Shown here: in pieces, positions 18,335-26,957 of the stretch
How positions within the stretch are numbered: the first letter of the stretch is position 1
How the letters are laid out: the number at the start of each line of letters is the position of its first letter
From: Bacilli bacterium
Lineage (GTDB): Bacteria > Bacillota_I > Bacilli_A > RF39 > UBA660
Direction: 5' to 3'
NCBI GenBank assembly: GCA_017541325.1
Contig: JAFXZI010000014.1
Location: 49,168-113,167, forward strand
DNA length: 64,000 bases
Notes under the pieces: model-generated
What the model saw: only the letters and a program-made list of their open reading frames with translations
Told to the model about the DNA's origin: nothing
The model's database searches: none
Program-made: the position numbers and the translations under genes

Positions 18335-19063
18335 CTATACAAATTCATTAATTATATTAGTAACTTGATTTAAGTTTTCTAAATAAGCATAATGTGTTGA
18401 GTTAGGTAGAATTATTAAAGCAGCATCTTTAAATAATTTTTCTGTTTCTTTAGCTTCTTCTATACTAACTTCAGTATCATTATCTCCCCAAATTAAAAGT
18501 GTTGATGCAGAGACCTTTTTAGCACAATCTGATAAGTCTTCATTAACTGTCTTAACAAGAATATCTCTCATCATTGGACTTGCAGCTTTATAATCTCTAC
18601 TTCCAATATGACGTTTTGCAAATCCTTCTAATTTATTTAATCCTGGAACCTTTTTAAGTTTCTTTAAGATTCTAACTTTTAAACTAAGTTTCTTTTCTTT
18701 ACGAATACAAGGACTTCCAAAAAGAATTAATTTATCTACATCATTACGTGATGCATAAACTATACTAATCCTTCCTCCAAATGAATGACCTATCATCGTA
18801 GGATTTTTTACTTTTAACTCGTTTAATAATTTTTCTACAACCTCATTGTAATCATAAATATTCATTACTTCTTTAGGTTCATCAGATCCTCCAAATCCAG
18901 GAAGATCAATTATTATTATGTGATATTTATCTTGTAGTCTATCAGCAAGAGGTCTCATCATTTCTATATTTTGTCCCCAACCATGTAAGAATACTAATGT
19001 CTTACCTTTTTTATTACCATATTCTTTATAATTTATGTCTATATCATTAATATTAAGTTTCAT
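18335..19063 (-). CDS. Alpha/beta hydrolase
   Basis: 242 residues from the ATG at 19063 (GGGTG five bases upstream); the TTG at 19108 lies in the preceding terminator and is rejected. Canonical alpha/beta fold: oxyanion HGWGQN near residue 28, nucleophile elbow GHSFGG near residue 92, an acid in LLIWGDNDTEVS and His in NSTHYAYLE. No signal peptide, so cytoplasmic. First gene of the operon with murF and ddl (9-base gap). A role in wall precursor or lipid metabolism is only suggested by context. Confidence 0.85.
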   Translation of the reverse strand: MKLNINDIDINYKEYGNKKGKTLVFLHGWGQNIEMMRPLADRLQDKYHIIIIDLPGFGGSDEPKEVMNIYDYNEVVEKLLNELKVKNPTMIGHSFGGRISIVYASRNDVDKLILFGSPCIRKEKKLSLKVRILKKLKKVPGLNKLEGFAKRHIGSRDYKAASPMMRDILVKTVNEDLSDCAKKVSASTLLIWGDNDTEVSIEEAKETEKLFKDAALIILPNSTHYAYLENLNQVTNIINEFV

Positions 19064-19079
19064 ATTTACACCCAATATA

Positions 19080-19085
19080 ATTATA
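19080..19085 (-). promoter_or_regulatory. -10 box of the hydrolase-murF-ddl operon
   Basis: TATAAT lies 16 bases before the ATG at 19063 and directly follows the T run of the yqeH terminator. Confidence 0.45.
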
Positions 19086-19087
19086 AA

Positions 19088-19115
19088 CAAAAAAAGGTTT
19101 AAATACAAACCTTTT
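19088..19115 (-). terminator. Terminator after yqeH
   Basis: Stem AAAAGGTTT/AAACCTTTT with a T run, about 10 bases after the yqeH stop. Confidence 0.8.
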
Positions 19116-19123
19116 GACTAAAT

Positions 19124-20125
19124 TTAGATTAAAGAATCTCTTATAAATTCTGAAACATTTAAATCTATATATAAATCTATTTTTGCTTTAGATACTATTT
19201 TAATAAAACCAAGTCCTGGAATTACTAAATCTTCTCTATAATTTATATCCAAAGTTTTCTTAGATAAATCCTTTAATAAAGTAGATTTATACATATTATA
19301 TCTTTTTACTTTAATATCATTAGATAAATATAAAGTAAAACTATTTTTAGCACCTTCTACATAATCTATTCTAAGAAGGTCTCCTATTACAAGACATTGA
19401 CCAACTTTAATTTGATATGTTTTAGGTTTAATCTCTTTCTTAGGATTAATTTTCTTAAGTAAAGAATTATCTACATAATTAATAATATTACCTCTATCAA
19501 CAAGTCCTGGGGTATCTATTAAAATTAAATCATCACTCATCTTTATACTTATTTTATTTAAAGTAGTAGATGGCATTGGAGATATAGTTAATTCTCCTTC
19601 ATATTCAGAATAATTCTTCATAAGTTTATTAATTAAACTACTCTTACCAACATTAGTATTACCTACTACATATACATTTTTACTAGTTTTATATTTCTTT
19701 ATCATAGATAATAATTCATCTATATTATAATTTTTCAAAGTACTAATAATAATTATATCTTCAAAATCTAAATCTAAATTTTTTAAATAAGAAATAATTT
19801 TTTCATCTTTAATACTTTTAGGAAGAACATCTCTTTTATTAAGTACCAATATCATTTTATTATTAATATATTTTCTTATTTCTTTTAAATCTTTTCCTAT
19901 ATTTAAAATATCAACTATATATAAAACTAAATCTTTAGTATTATTAACATCTTCTAATATTTTAATATATTCATCATTTGATTTAGTAACGATTTGATAT
20001 TCACCATAGTTCTTCATGCGGAAGCATCTATTACATATATCATTTTCTAGATTTGAAGTATATCCTTCTAAAGTAACATTTTCATCTTGTAATTCTACTC
20101 CACATCCTAAACATTTCTTACTCAT
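19124..20125 (-). CDS. yqeH: Ribosome biogenesis GTPase YqeH
   Basis: 333 residues. Circularly permuted GTPase needed for 30S subunit assembly. Zinc-finger cysteines are at 5, 8, 31 and 34. The GTPase motifs come in permuted order: G4 NKRD (96-99), then G1 GNTNVGKS (155-162), then G3 DTPGL (204-208). A C-terminal beta domain follows (residues ~225-333). The start overlaps the end of yqeG by 8 bases, the same gene order as in Bacillus subtilis. A terminator follows. Confidence 0.95.
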   Translation of the reverse strand: MSKKCLGCGVELQDENVTLEGYTSNLENDICNRCFRMKNYGEYQIVTKSNDEYIKILEDVNNTKDLVLYIVDILNIGKDLKEIRKYINNKMILVLNKRDVLPKSIKDEKIISYLKNLDLDFEDIIIISTLKNYNIDELLSMIKKYKTSKNVYVVGNTNVGKSSLINKLMKNYSEYEGELTISPMPSTTLNKISIKMSDDLILIDTPGLVDRGNIINYVDNSLLKKINPKKEIKPKTYQIKVGQCLVIGDLLRIDYVEGAKNSFTLYLSNDIKVKRYNMYKSTLLKDLSKKTLDINYREDLVIPGLGFIKIVSKAKIDLYIDLNVSEFIRDSLI

Positions 20126-20636
20126 AGTATTTTCCTCTTTCTAAGATTCCTTTCTTTGATAGATGATTAATTATTCTATTTTCAATAAAACGATTAACAA
20201 AAGTAACTTTTAAATCCTTCTTACCTAAAGGATCTACTAAAATAGTAAAGCACTTATATCTATTACCTCCAAAGATATCTGTCATTAATTGATCTCCAAT
20301 AACACACATTTCAGATTTTTTATAATTTCTTTTTCTTTTAATTTGACGGAAACCTTTAGATAATGGTTTTAAGGCAAAAGATACAAACTCTGCATTAAAT
20401 GGCTTACAGAATTTTTCAATTCTATCACGATTATTATTAGATACGATATATATATCAAAATCTTTAGATAACTTACCTATAAAATCTAATACTTTTTTAG
20501 GTGGTAAGCCTTCTGATATAAGAGCCAAAGTGTTATCTAAATCAAATAGAAGTGCTCTAATTCCTTCATTTCTTAATTTTTTATAATCGATATCATATAT
20601 AGATTTGTAATACCTATTAGGAATAAATACTTTCAT
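20118..20636 (-). CDS. yqeG: YqeG family HAD-type phosphatase
   Basis: 172 residues. HAD subfamily IIIA: motif I FDLDNT (31-36), motif II IVSNNN, a Lys in KPLSKGF and motif III VIGDQLMTDI. Family members act on small phosphates; the physiological substrate is unknown. It is translationally coupled to yqeH. GGGAGG precedes the ATG. A hairpin of the upstream gene ends only about 18 bases before the start and no good promoter is visible, so expression may depend on read-through. Confidence 0.93.
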   Translation of the reverse strand: MKVFIPNRYYKSIYDIDYKKLRNEGIRALLFDLDNTLALISEGLPPKKVLDFIGKLSKDFDIYIVSNNNRDRIEKFCKPFNAEFVSFALKPLSKGFRQIKRKRNYKKSEMCVIGDQLMTDIFGGNRYKCFTILVDPLGKKDLKVTFVNRFIENRIINHLSKKGILERGKYYE

Positions 20637-20653
20637 AAAGTCCTCCCTTTAGC

Positions 20654-20693
20654 AAAAAAATGATAAATAGATAAAATCTAAGTATCATTTTTT
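20654..20693 (-). terminator. Hairpin after the cadherin-like gene
   Basis: Stem AAAAATGATA/TATCATTTTT with a 20-base loop and a T run, just after the stop at 20701. The long loop makes it weaker than other terminators here. Confidence 0.6.
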
Positions 20694-20700
20694 CTATTTA

Positions 20701-22272
20701 TTATAAATTAAGTTCTTTAGTTGTCAACTCTTTAGTTGCTTCAAGTTCAGGATCAGGATCTGGTTCTACTGGCGGTTCACCATTTCTTCTTCTTTCCCTT
20801 CTTGGCTCTACGATTAATTGTTTTTCTTCTTTTTTCTTTTCTACTTTTTCTTCTATTATTTTATCTTCTTTAGGATTCTTTTCTTCTTTTTTTCTTTTTA
20901 TCCATAATACAAGTATTACTATTAAAATAGCAAATATTAAGAATAATTCTAATAATAAGAAGAAACTAACTCTTTTATCTTTTTCAATAACGATTGTATA
21001 TTTACTAGACTCTCCATCAATTCCTGTAATAGTTATCTCTATTTCATCCCCAACTTTTAAGTCTTTTATTAATTCTTTATTATTATTAATATCAGGATTC
21101 ATAGTAACTGTTACTTCATCTTCCGGACTTACTGTTGTGTAATAAATTTTTAAATCTTCAAATTTCAATCTATTATAATTTATCTTATATTGATAATTAT
21201 TTTTATCAAAACTTATATCATATCCTTTTATAGATAATGATTTTAACATCTTACTAATACTTTTATCTAGATTGTTAACTATTACTGTATATGTAGCTTT
21301 TTCTCCTTTTTCAGAAGTAACTATAATTTTAAATTCATTATCTCCAACAAGTAATTTTTGTGGACCAGTAACTTCTGCTTTAGCATTAGGATCATTTGTT
21401 ATCGCTTCTATTTTAACAGTCTCTGCTTTATATTTCTTAATAGTATATTTATATTTATTGGATTTAAATTCTTCAAGAGCAGTACCATCTATTGTAATTC
21501 CTGATAAAGTTGCATCAGTACTTCTTGTATCTTCTCTAGTAATATTAAGAGTATATATTTGTTCAGTACCACTTTCAGATACAACATTTAATTTAATTGT
21601 ATTATTTCCATATTCCAAATTAACTGTTCTAGGTCCTAAACCATTTTTAAATGATGCTTTAGAAGATGTAGTTGTTGCTTCTATCTTAGCATTTGCAATA
21701 TCACCTGTAACACTAACATCATAAGTTAAATTTTCAGAATGAAATTTTTCTACACTCACACCATTTATTTTAATACCAGATAAACTAGCATCACTTGATT
21801 TGATGCTGATGGTTTTAGTGATTTTAGTACCCAGTTGTGTCACATCTCCAGCAGCATTTGTTATTTGTGTTGTATTAAATGTTAGATTTGCACTATTTGC
21901 AGTTGGTTTTGATGTTACTTTGAAAACTAGCCTTCCAACTTCATTAGAGCAATTACCGGTTTTACAATTAAATACTACATCTTTACCAGAAATCCCGGGT
22001 TCTGATTGATTTTCCCAATTCCCAGATTGTTTAATAGCTTTAAAAGTAAACACCTTAGAATCATAACTAATTTGGGTAGTAAATGTAGTACCAGTCGTTG
22101 CTTGTATCCCATTAACATAAATTATATATTCAAATTCTTCAGATGGAGATACTGCAGTCGGACCAGTTATATTAACTTGAGGTTGACTTTGTGCATAAGC
22201 AAAAATAGGCATAAAAAATGCTAATATGCTTACTAGAATCCCCTTTACTTTCATCTTTTTTATTCTATTCAT
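20701..22272 (-). CDS. Membrane-anchored surface protein with cohesin-like and cadherin-like beta-sandwich domains
   Basis: 523 residues. Signal peptide 1-27 ending AYAQS. Residues ~30-155 resemble a cohesin-type beta sandwich (GPTAVSPSEEFEYIIYV, TQISYDSKVFTFKAI). Then come three cadherin-like beta-sandwich repeats, two starting DASLSGIKING and DATLSGITIDG (~155-245, ~247-335) and a diverged third (~336-430). One membrane helix lies at ~435-458, and the cytoplasmic tail is Lys/Glu-rich with PEPDPDPE. Likely a type I membrane surface protein for adhesion or assembly. Strong own promoter; AAGGAG before the ATG. Confidence 0.85.
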   Translation of the reverse strand: MNRIKKMKVKGILVSILAFFMPIFAYAQSQPQVNITGPTAVSPSEEFEYIIYVNGIQATTGTTFTTQISYDSKVFTFKAIKQSGNWENQSEPGISGKDVVFNCKTGNCSNEVGRLVFKVTSKPTANSANLTFNTTQITNAAGDVTQLGTKITKTISIKSSDASLSGIKINGVSVEKFHSENLTYDVSVTGDIANAKIEATTTSSKASFKNGLGPRTVNLEYGNNTIKLNVVSESGTEQIYTLNITREDTRSTDATLSGITIDGTALEEFKSNKYKYTIKKYKAETVKIEAITNDPNAKAEVTGPQKLLVGDNEFKIIVTSEKGEKATYTVIVNNLDKSISKMLKSLSIKGYDISFDKNNYQYKINYNRLKFEDLKIYYTTVSPEDEVTVTMNPDINNNKELIKDLKVGDEIEITITGIDGESSKYTIVIEKDKRVSFFLLLELFLIFAILIVILVLWIKRKKEEKNPKEDKIIEEKVEKKKEEKQLIVEPRRERRRNGEPPVEPDPDPELEATKELTTKELNL

Positions 22273-22316
22273 AAATATAACTCCTTCGTTATAAGAAACT
22301 TCTTATTATTAATAAT

Positions 22317-22345
22317 ATTATATGATTATTTTTCTTATTTGTCTA
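22317..22345 (-). promoter_or_regulatory. Sigma-A promoter of the cadherin-like gene
   Basis: -35 TAGACA (22340-22345), 17-base spacer, -10 TATAAT (22317-22322). Unlike most promoters here it has a near-consensus -35 and a longer 5' leader of about 40 bases. Confidence 0.75.
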
Positions 22346-22360
22346 TAAAACAGATGTTCT

Positions 22361-23209
22361 TTATTTTAAGTATTTTTTGATATCTTTTAATCTAGACTTT
22401 GTATCACTTACTCCTAAGTCATATTGTTCTTGCATAATATTAGGATCTTTTTCTACTCTACTAATTTTAACAAGTCTTGTAGGTTTAATTACTAATATAC
22501 GTCCTTCATCTTCTAATCTATTCATTTCCATTAAAGTATTATTATACATTTTATCTCGATTAATAAACGCTTCAGCAAACTTAGGATATTTTCTATACAT
22601 TACTTTAGCATAAGGTCTTCTTTTATGTTTCATACGATAACTATCAACTCTAGTAGTTACTACTATTACTTTTTCATATCCCATTTCAATTGCTTTTAAA
22701 ACAGGAATAGAATCTCCTATTGCACCATCTAAATATAAATCATTTCCTATTTTAACTGGTTTTGATAAGCATGGCATAGATCCACTTGCACGTAGTTTTT
22801 CCATATCTTCTTCTTTTCTCATATCTTTTACTAATTTATATTCAGCTTTACCAGTCTTTAAATTTGTTACTACAGCATAAAAGTCTACTTTAGAATTTTT
22901 AAAAGTATCATAATCAAAAGGATCAAGTTCATTTACTAAAGTATCAAAACAAAATTCTTTATTCATTATATTTCCTGTTGTAATAAGAGAATGAAATCCC
23001 ATATATCTCTTATCAGCTCCATATTTTTGATTATAACGAAGTGCTCTTCCTTTTTGTTTTGAACAATAATTAACTCCAAATAAAGCTCCAGCAGATACTC
23101 CAATAATACAATCAACCTTGATATTTTCTTCCATTAAAACATCTAGTACTCCTGCACTATATATACCTCTTAATCCTCCACCTTCTAATACTAAAGCAGT
23201 CTTTTTCAT
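22361..23209 (-). CDS. Patatin-like phospholipase
   Basis: 282 residues. GGGLRG oxyanion motif (10-15), nucleophile elbow GVSAGA with Ser39 (37-42), catalytic Asp161 in LDGAIGD. These are the complete patatin Ser-Asp dyad motifs. Expected to hydrolyse acyl lipids. There is no signal peptide, so it is cytoplasmic or membrane-associated. The C-terminus (VIKPTRLVKISRVEKDPNI) matches the RssA/YqhO-like branch. ATAGGTGAT precedes the ATG. Confidence 0.92.
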   Translation of the reverse strand: MKKTALVLEGGGLRGIYSAGVLDVLMEENIKVDCIIGVSAGALFGVNYCSKQKGRALRYNQKYGADKRYMGFHSLITTGNIMNKEFCFDTLVNELDPFDYDTFKNSKVDFYAVVTNLKTGKAEYKLVKDMRKEEDMEKLRASGSMPCLSKPVKIGNDLYLDGAIGDSIPVLKAIEMGYEKVIVVTTRVDSYRMKHKRRPYAKVMYRKYPKFAEAFINRDKMYNNTLMEMNRLEDEGRILVIKPTRLVKISRVEKDPNIMQEQYDLGVSDTKSRLKDIKKYLK

Positions 23210-23224
23210 AACATCACCTATTTC

Positions 23225-23230
23225 ATTATA
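23225..23230 (-). promoter_or_regulatory. -10 box of the patatin gene
   Basis: TATAAT (context TTGTTATAAT, an extended TGT form) lies 15 bases before the ATG and abuts the proS terminator. Confidence 0.5.
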
Positions 23231-23232
23231 AC

Positions 23233-23262
23233 AAAAAAGACAACTTATTTTAAGTTGTCTTT
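23233..23262 (-). terminator. Terminator of proS
   Basis: Perfect stem AAAGACAACTTA/TAAGTTGTCTTT with a T run, overlapping the last codons of proS. Confidence 0.85.
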
Positions 23263-24942
23263 AATATATTCTTTGATTTTATTAGTTATATCTGATAGTT
23301 GTATATCTTCTGCTTCAGCTTCACTTCTTAATTTAAATTCTACTAAATTATCAGATATCTTTTTACCAACTGTTACTCTAATTGGTATTCCTACTAAGTC
23401 CATATCTTTAAATTTAACTCCAGGACGTTCTTCTCTATCATCATAAATAACTTCAATACCAGCATTTGTTAATTCTTCATAGATAGATTCTGCTACTTCT
23501 GTTTGTTCTTTATTATTCATATCAATTTGTACTAATGCTACTTGATATGGTGCAATATTAATAGGTAGAATCATACCATGTTCATCATTATTTTGTTCAA
23601 CAATTGATGCAAGTATTCTTCCTGGTCCTATTCCATAAGAACCCATTAATGGATATTGCTCTTTATTATTTTCATCTAAGTAAGTAATACCTAAATCACG
23701 ACAATAGTGATCTCCTAATTTAAATAAATTACCTATTTCAATTCCGTGTTTAAAGTATAATTTTCCTCCACATTTAGGACAAACATCTCCTTCAACAACA
23801 TTTGAAATATCAGCAGCAAGATCATAATTAATATCTTTAACATTTGCATTTATATAGTGATAATCTTCTTTATTAGCACCACAACAGAAATTCTTCATTT
23901 TTAATACTTCATTATCAACTACTATCTTACATCCACTTAAATTAATTGGACCAGTAAATCCAGGATAAGCATTAGATTCAGCTATTTGTTCATCATTAGC
24001 AAAACCTATTTCTTTTCCACCAACTGCTTTTAAAGCTTTTTCTTCATTTAATTCTCTATCTCCTCTAATAAAGAAAATAGTTAGTTTACCATCAACATGC
24101 ATAAGTAATGCTTTTACAGTATGTTTAATATCAAGTTTTAAATAGTTACATACGTCTTCAATAGTATGAGCATTTGGAGTATTTACTTCTTCAAGAGTCT
24201 TTTCTTCTTCCTCTTCTTCTTCTATTTTAAAATTAGCAACTTCCATATTTGATGCATAATCACATTTATCACATAAAACAAGAATATCTTCACCAATATC
24301 AGTTAATGCTTGATACTCTTCAGATAAAGTACCACCCATTGCACCAACAGATGCTCTAACTATTTTATAATCAATACCCATTCTATTAAAAATATTACAA
24401 TAAGCATCATACATCTTTTTATAAGAAGAATCTTGCATCTTTTCATCTCTATCAAATGTATAAGCATCTTTCATAATAAATTCTTTTACTCTAACTAATC
24501 CATAACGAGGACGCATTTCATCTCTAAATTTATCAGCTTGTTGATAAATATTAAAAGGTAAATTCTTATAACTTTTTAAATACATAGAAGCAGCAATTGC
24601 AAATAATTCTTCATGAGTTGGACCTAAAACCATATGAGCGTTTTTTCTATCTCTTAAATTAAACATATTATCTCCAAATGCTTCTACACGACCACATTTT
24701 TCATAATACTCACTTGGTATTAAGGAAGGCATTAATAATTCTTGTGCTCCTGTTTTATCCATTTCTTCTTTAATAATATTCTTAATTTTATCTAAAACTC
24801 TGTAACCTAAAGGTAGATACATATATATTCCTGCACCTACTTTTTTAATCATTCCACTACGTACTAAAAGATTTCCACTTTTACTTTCTTCGTCTTTAGC
24901 GTCTTCTCTTAAAGTATAAAAATAACTATTACTTATTCTCAT
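23245..24942 (-). CDS. proS: Prolyl-tRNA synthetase (bacterial type)
   Basis: 565 residues, the bacterial type with an inserted editing domain. Class II motifs are visible: motif 2 region FRDEMRPRYGLVRVKEFIMKDAY (split here by position ~140-162), YLPLGYRVLDKI near the N-terminus, and the GSYGIGPGRI motif 3 near 440. The insertion at ~225-400 includes a Glu-rich linker and a CGANK/YHYINANVKDI region typical of the cis-editing domain. Attaches proline to tRNA-Pro. Expression is governed by the T-box leader directly upstream. AGGAGG precedes the ATG. Confidence 0.96.
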   Translation of the reverse strand: MRISNSYFYTLREDAKDEESKSGNLLVRSGMIKKVGAGIYMYLPLGYRVLDKIKNIIKEEMDKTGAQELLMPSLIPSEYYEKCGRVEAFGDNMFNLRDRKNAHMVLGPTHEELFAIAASMYLKSYKNLPFNIYQQADKFRDEMRPRYGLVRVKEFIMKDAYTFDRDEKMQDSSYKKMYDAYCNIFNRMGIDYKIVRASVGAMGGTLSEEYQALTDIGEDILVLCDKCDYASNMEVANFKIEEEEEEEKTLEEVNTPNAHTIEDVCNYLKLDIKHTVKALLMHVDGKLTIFFIRGDRELNEEKALKAVGGKEIGFANDEQIAESNAYPGFTGPINLSGCKIVVDNEVLKMKNFCCGANKEDYHYINANVKDINYDLAADISNVVEGDVCPKCGGKLYFKHGIEIGNLFKLGDHYCRDLGITYLDENNKEQYPLMGSYGIGPGRILASIVEQNNDEHGMILPINIAPYQVALVQIDMNNKEQTEVAESIYEELTNAGIEVIYDDREERPGVKFKDMDLVGIPIRVTVGKKISDNLVEFKLRSEAEAEDIQLSDITNKIKEYIKDNLK

Positions 24943-24958
24943 AAATACCTCCTATAAA

Positions 24959-25160
24959 TAAAAAAGAATGATACCTAAGGAGTGCATAAGCACGGTACCA
25001 TCCTCTATTTAACTCAAATCTTTAACGGAACTATCCGGAAGCGATTAACTTCTCTTATGGGTAGGAATTAATTACTATTAATATTTGGTTCGCACTATCC
25101 CAAACTCACTTAATTAAGGAAATAACTAATTATGTCCCATTCATCGATTTAACTACATGT
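24959..25160 (-). promoter_or_regulatory. T-box leader of proS (proline specifier)
   Basis: The transcript reads through a stem I with base ATGGG/CCCAT, an 8-bp helix above it, and the specifier loop TCCTA with CCT (25063-25065), a proline codon. The distal loop carries GGGATAGTGCGAACC. The antiterminator AGGA-[TGGTACC]-GTGC...GCAC-TCCT is complete. The competing terminator pairs GGATGGTACC with GGTATCATTC and ends in seven T. The element would bind uncharged tRNA-Pro and raise proS transcription. The ~290 bases before proS hold this element and nothing else. Confidence 0.93.
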
Positions 25161-25189
25161 AATATAAAACAAATATTTAAATTTGTCAA
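25161..25189 (-). promoter_or_regulatory. Sigma-A promoter of the proS T-box transcript
   Basis: -35 TTGACA (25184-25189, consensus), 17-base spacer, -10 TATATT (25161-25166). Confidence 0.8.
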
Positions 25190-25231
25190 TTTTCTTTGTA
25201 TAATAAAAAATATAAAGAAAAGGAGTTATTT

Positions 25232-25450
25232 ATGGATAATATTAAAGAAAAGATTGATGAAATCGTAAACAAAGTTAAAAACGATAAAGATTTCGCTAGT
25301 AAATTTCAAAAAGATCCAGTTAAAGCAGTTGAAAGTGTTTTAGGAGTTGATTTACCAGATGATCAAATTAAAAATGTTGTAGATGCTGTTAAAACAAAAG
25401 TAAACGTTGATAACGCTGGAAGTTTTTTAAAAGGATTATTAAATAAATAA
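25232..25450 (+). CDS. Small helical protein, 72 residues, with a DPVKAVESVLGVDLPDD motif
   Basis: One of only three plus-strand protein genes. The ATG at 25232 follows AAAGGAG; an upstream frame start at 25196 lacks a ribosome site. Soluble, charged and probably all helical, with an Asp-Pro-x-x-Ala-...-Leu-Gly-Val-x-Leu-Pro stretch (residues ~28-45). That stretch recalls Nif11/NHLP-type leader peptides of modified natural products, but no Cys/Ser/Thr core and no modifying enzymes are nearby. Similar small proteins of unknown role occur in Firmicutes. Its stop overlaps the end of the converging DUF1810 gene by 12 bases. Confidence 0.72.
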   Translation: MDNIKEKIDEIVNKVKNDKDFASKFQKDPVKAVESVLGVDLPDDQIKNVVDAVKTKVNVDNAGSFLKGLLNK

Positions 25451-25861
25451 TCTTTTTTTTTCATTTAAAATATCAATTGTTAATTGGTCTAATTCACCAT
25501 GATAGTACTTATCTAATACTTTTTTATATATTTCTTCATTACTAGCTAAATAAAATAAAGTCATTGAAGATCTTAATTTTAAAGAATCGACTGTTCCAAA
25601 AATATTTATAGGATTTGATGTATCTAACTTCAATAATTCACTACAAATATTTTCTAAATTATTTCTTAAATAATCATTATCTAAATACTCTTTAGCTTCA
25701 TCTAAATCGTTAATTGCATATTCTATAGAAGTAGCTGTTTGTCCAAGGCCTTTTATTTGTGGAAAAATATACCACATCCAATGTGTTTCTTTTTTTCCAT
25801 TTTTAATCTCACTTAAAGCTTGATTATATTTTTGTTTTTGTATTTCTATAAATCTTTCCAT
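25439..25861 (-). CDS. DUF1810 family protein
   Basis: 140 residues. Family signature THWMWYIFPQIKGLG at residues ~26-40, followed by SIEYAI and the DEAKEYL segment; length as expected. Function is not established. It starts 3 bases after the PAP2 gene and probably shares its transcript. The ribosome site before the ATG is weak, consistent with coupling to the upstream gene. Confidence 0.9.
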   Translation of the reverse strand: MERFIEIQKQKYNQALSEIKNGKKETHWMWYIFPQIKGLGQTATSIEYAINDLDEAKEYLDNDYLRNNLENICSELLKLDTSNPINIFGTVDSLKLRSSMTLFYLASNEEIYKKVLDKYYHGELDQLTIDILNEKKRLFI

Positions 25862-25864
25862 ATC

Positions 25865-26536
25865 TTAAATAAAACTACTCTTTTTTCTTTCATTTAAGAA
25901 TAATATTCCTGTATATAATACAGATAAAAGAAATAAAGAAATAATAATTCCACCAATAATATCAGTAAACCAATGTACTCCAGATAATGTTCTTCCTACT
26001 ACAATTAATATCATTACTATTAAAGATATAGTATCTATATATTTTTTTGTTTTTAAATTAGTTATAAAATACTTACTAGTTAAAAGTGAACTTCCACAAA
26101 AACATAAAGCTAAAATAGTATGACTAGATGGAAATGATGCTTCAAGTTCTCCATCTATTATTACTGGTCTATAGTTAATAGCTAATTTTTCAAATAAAAT
26201 ATATACTAGTAATACTACTACATAAAAACATCCTAATAATATTAACTTCTTATTTACTTTAAATAAACTTTTCTTTTGAATTAACTCATATAATCCTATT
26301 AATGCATACATTACAACTAATAGTATTGGTACTACTCCAAGATATTTAGTTAATTTATATAAAATATCATTATAACCAAATACTTTATGAAAAGATTCAT
26401 TAATTGTACTTAAACCGACACTAGTATTATTTGGTCCGATTGTTCTAACATCAACATTTTTAATTACTATAATATATAAAATAGATATTATAAGTAAAAA
26501 TAAACTAATAATTAAAAAAACATATTTCTTTTTCAT
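25865..26536 (-). CDS. PAP2 superfamily membrane phosphatase
   Basis: 223 residues with five or six membrane helices. Phosphatase signature: an RP at the end of a KLAINYRP-like first motif, PSSHT second motif near residue 137, and GRTLSGVHWFTDIIGG third motif near 185-200. Acts on lipid phosphates such as undecaprenyl pyrophosphate or phosphatidic acid; which one cannot be told. Own promoter; GGAGG before the ATG. Confidence 0.88.
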   Translation of the reverse strand: MKKKYVFLIISLFLLIISILYIIVIKNVDVRTIGPNNTSVGLSTINESFHKVFGYNDILYKLTKYLGVVPILLVVMYALIGLYELIQKKSLFKVNKKLILLGCFYVVVLLVYILFEKLAINYRPVIIDGELEASFPSSHTILALCFCGSSLLTSKYFITNLKTKKYIDTISLIVMILIVVGRTLSGVHWFTDIIGGIIISLFLLSVLYTGILFLNERKKSSFI

Positions 26537-26557
26537 ATATCCTCCAACTCTAAAATA

Positions 26558-26566
26558 AGTATATCA
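26558..26566 (-). promoter_or_regulatory. Extended -10 promoter of the PAP2 gene
   Basis: TGATATACT lies 21 bases before the ATG at 26536. Confidence 0.45.
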
Positions 26567-26573
26567 CAAAATA

Positions 26574-26597
26574 ATAAAAAAGAACTAAGAGTTCTTC
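26574..26597 (-). terminator. Terminator after the DUF4186 gene
   Basis: Stem AAGAACT/AGTTCTT with a T run, overlapping the end of the gene. Confidence 0.75.
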
Positions 26598-26956
26598 ATA
26601 TCATTATCAATCCATTTCATTATTAATAAAACTAAATAGTTAATTTGATTATCTGTTAGTTCTACTCCTTTTTCTATATGATGCCATTTATATAGGCAAG
26701 ATCTACAACAACATCCGGTAGCATGTTGAGCGATAAATACTGGATGATTTTTCATTGGAGTTTGTTTACCATCATTTATAGGATTTTCTGGTTTTAGATT
26801 TTTGTTTAAAAAATCATAAGCATGAACACTTATCTTAGAATATCCTTTTTCTTTAACATATTCCTTCATCTTTTTATTAAGATGAAAACTACTTCTAAAT
26901 TTAGATTTAGATAATTCTTCTAACTTATTATTAATGATTGCTTCTTTATTATTCAT
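26585..26956 (-). CDS. DUF4186 family protein
   Basis: 123 residues. The family core is plain: KFRSSFHLNKK, ISVHAYDFLNKNL, NDGKQTPMKNHPVFIAQHA, then CCCRSCLYKWHHI. The CCxxC cysteines and His residues suggest a metal site. Function unknown. It begins one base after the small membrane protein gene and is probably the last gene of the radC operon. Confidence 0.88.
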   Translation of the reverse strand: MNNKEAIINNKLEELSKSKFRSSFHLNKKMKEYVKEKGYSKISVHAYDFLNKNLKPENPINDGKQTPMKNHPVFIAQHATGCCCRSCLYKWHHIEKGVELTDNQINYLVLLIMKWIDNDMKNS

Positions 26957-26957
26957 A

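Noticed and set aside
21272-22224. Plus-strand frames up to 150 codons
   Set aside because: Antisense shadows of the cadherin-like surface protein; low-complexity translation and no start signals.
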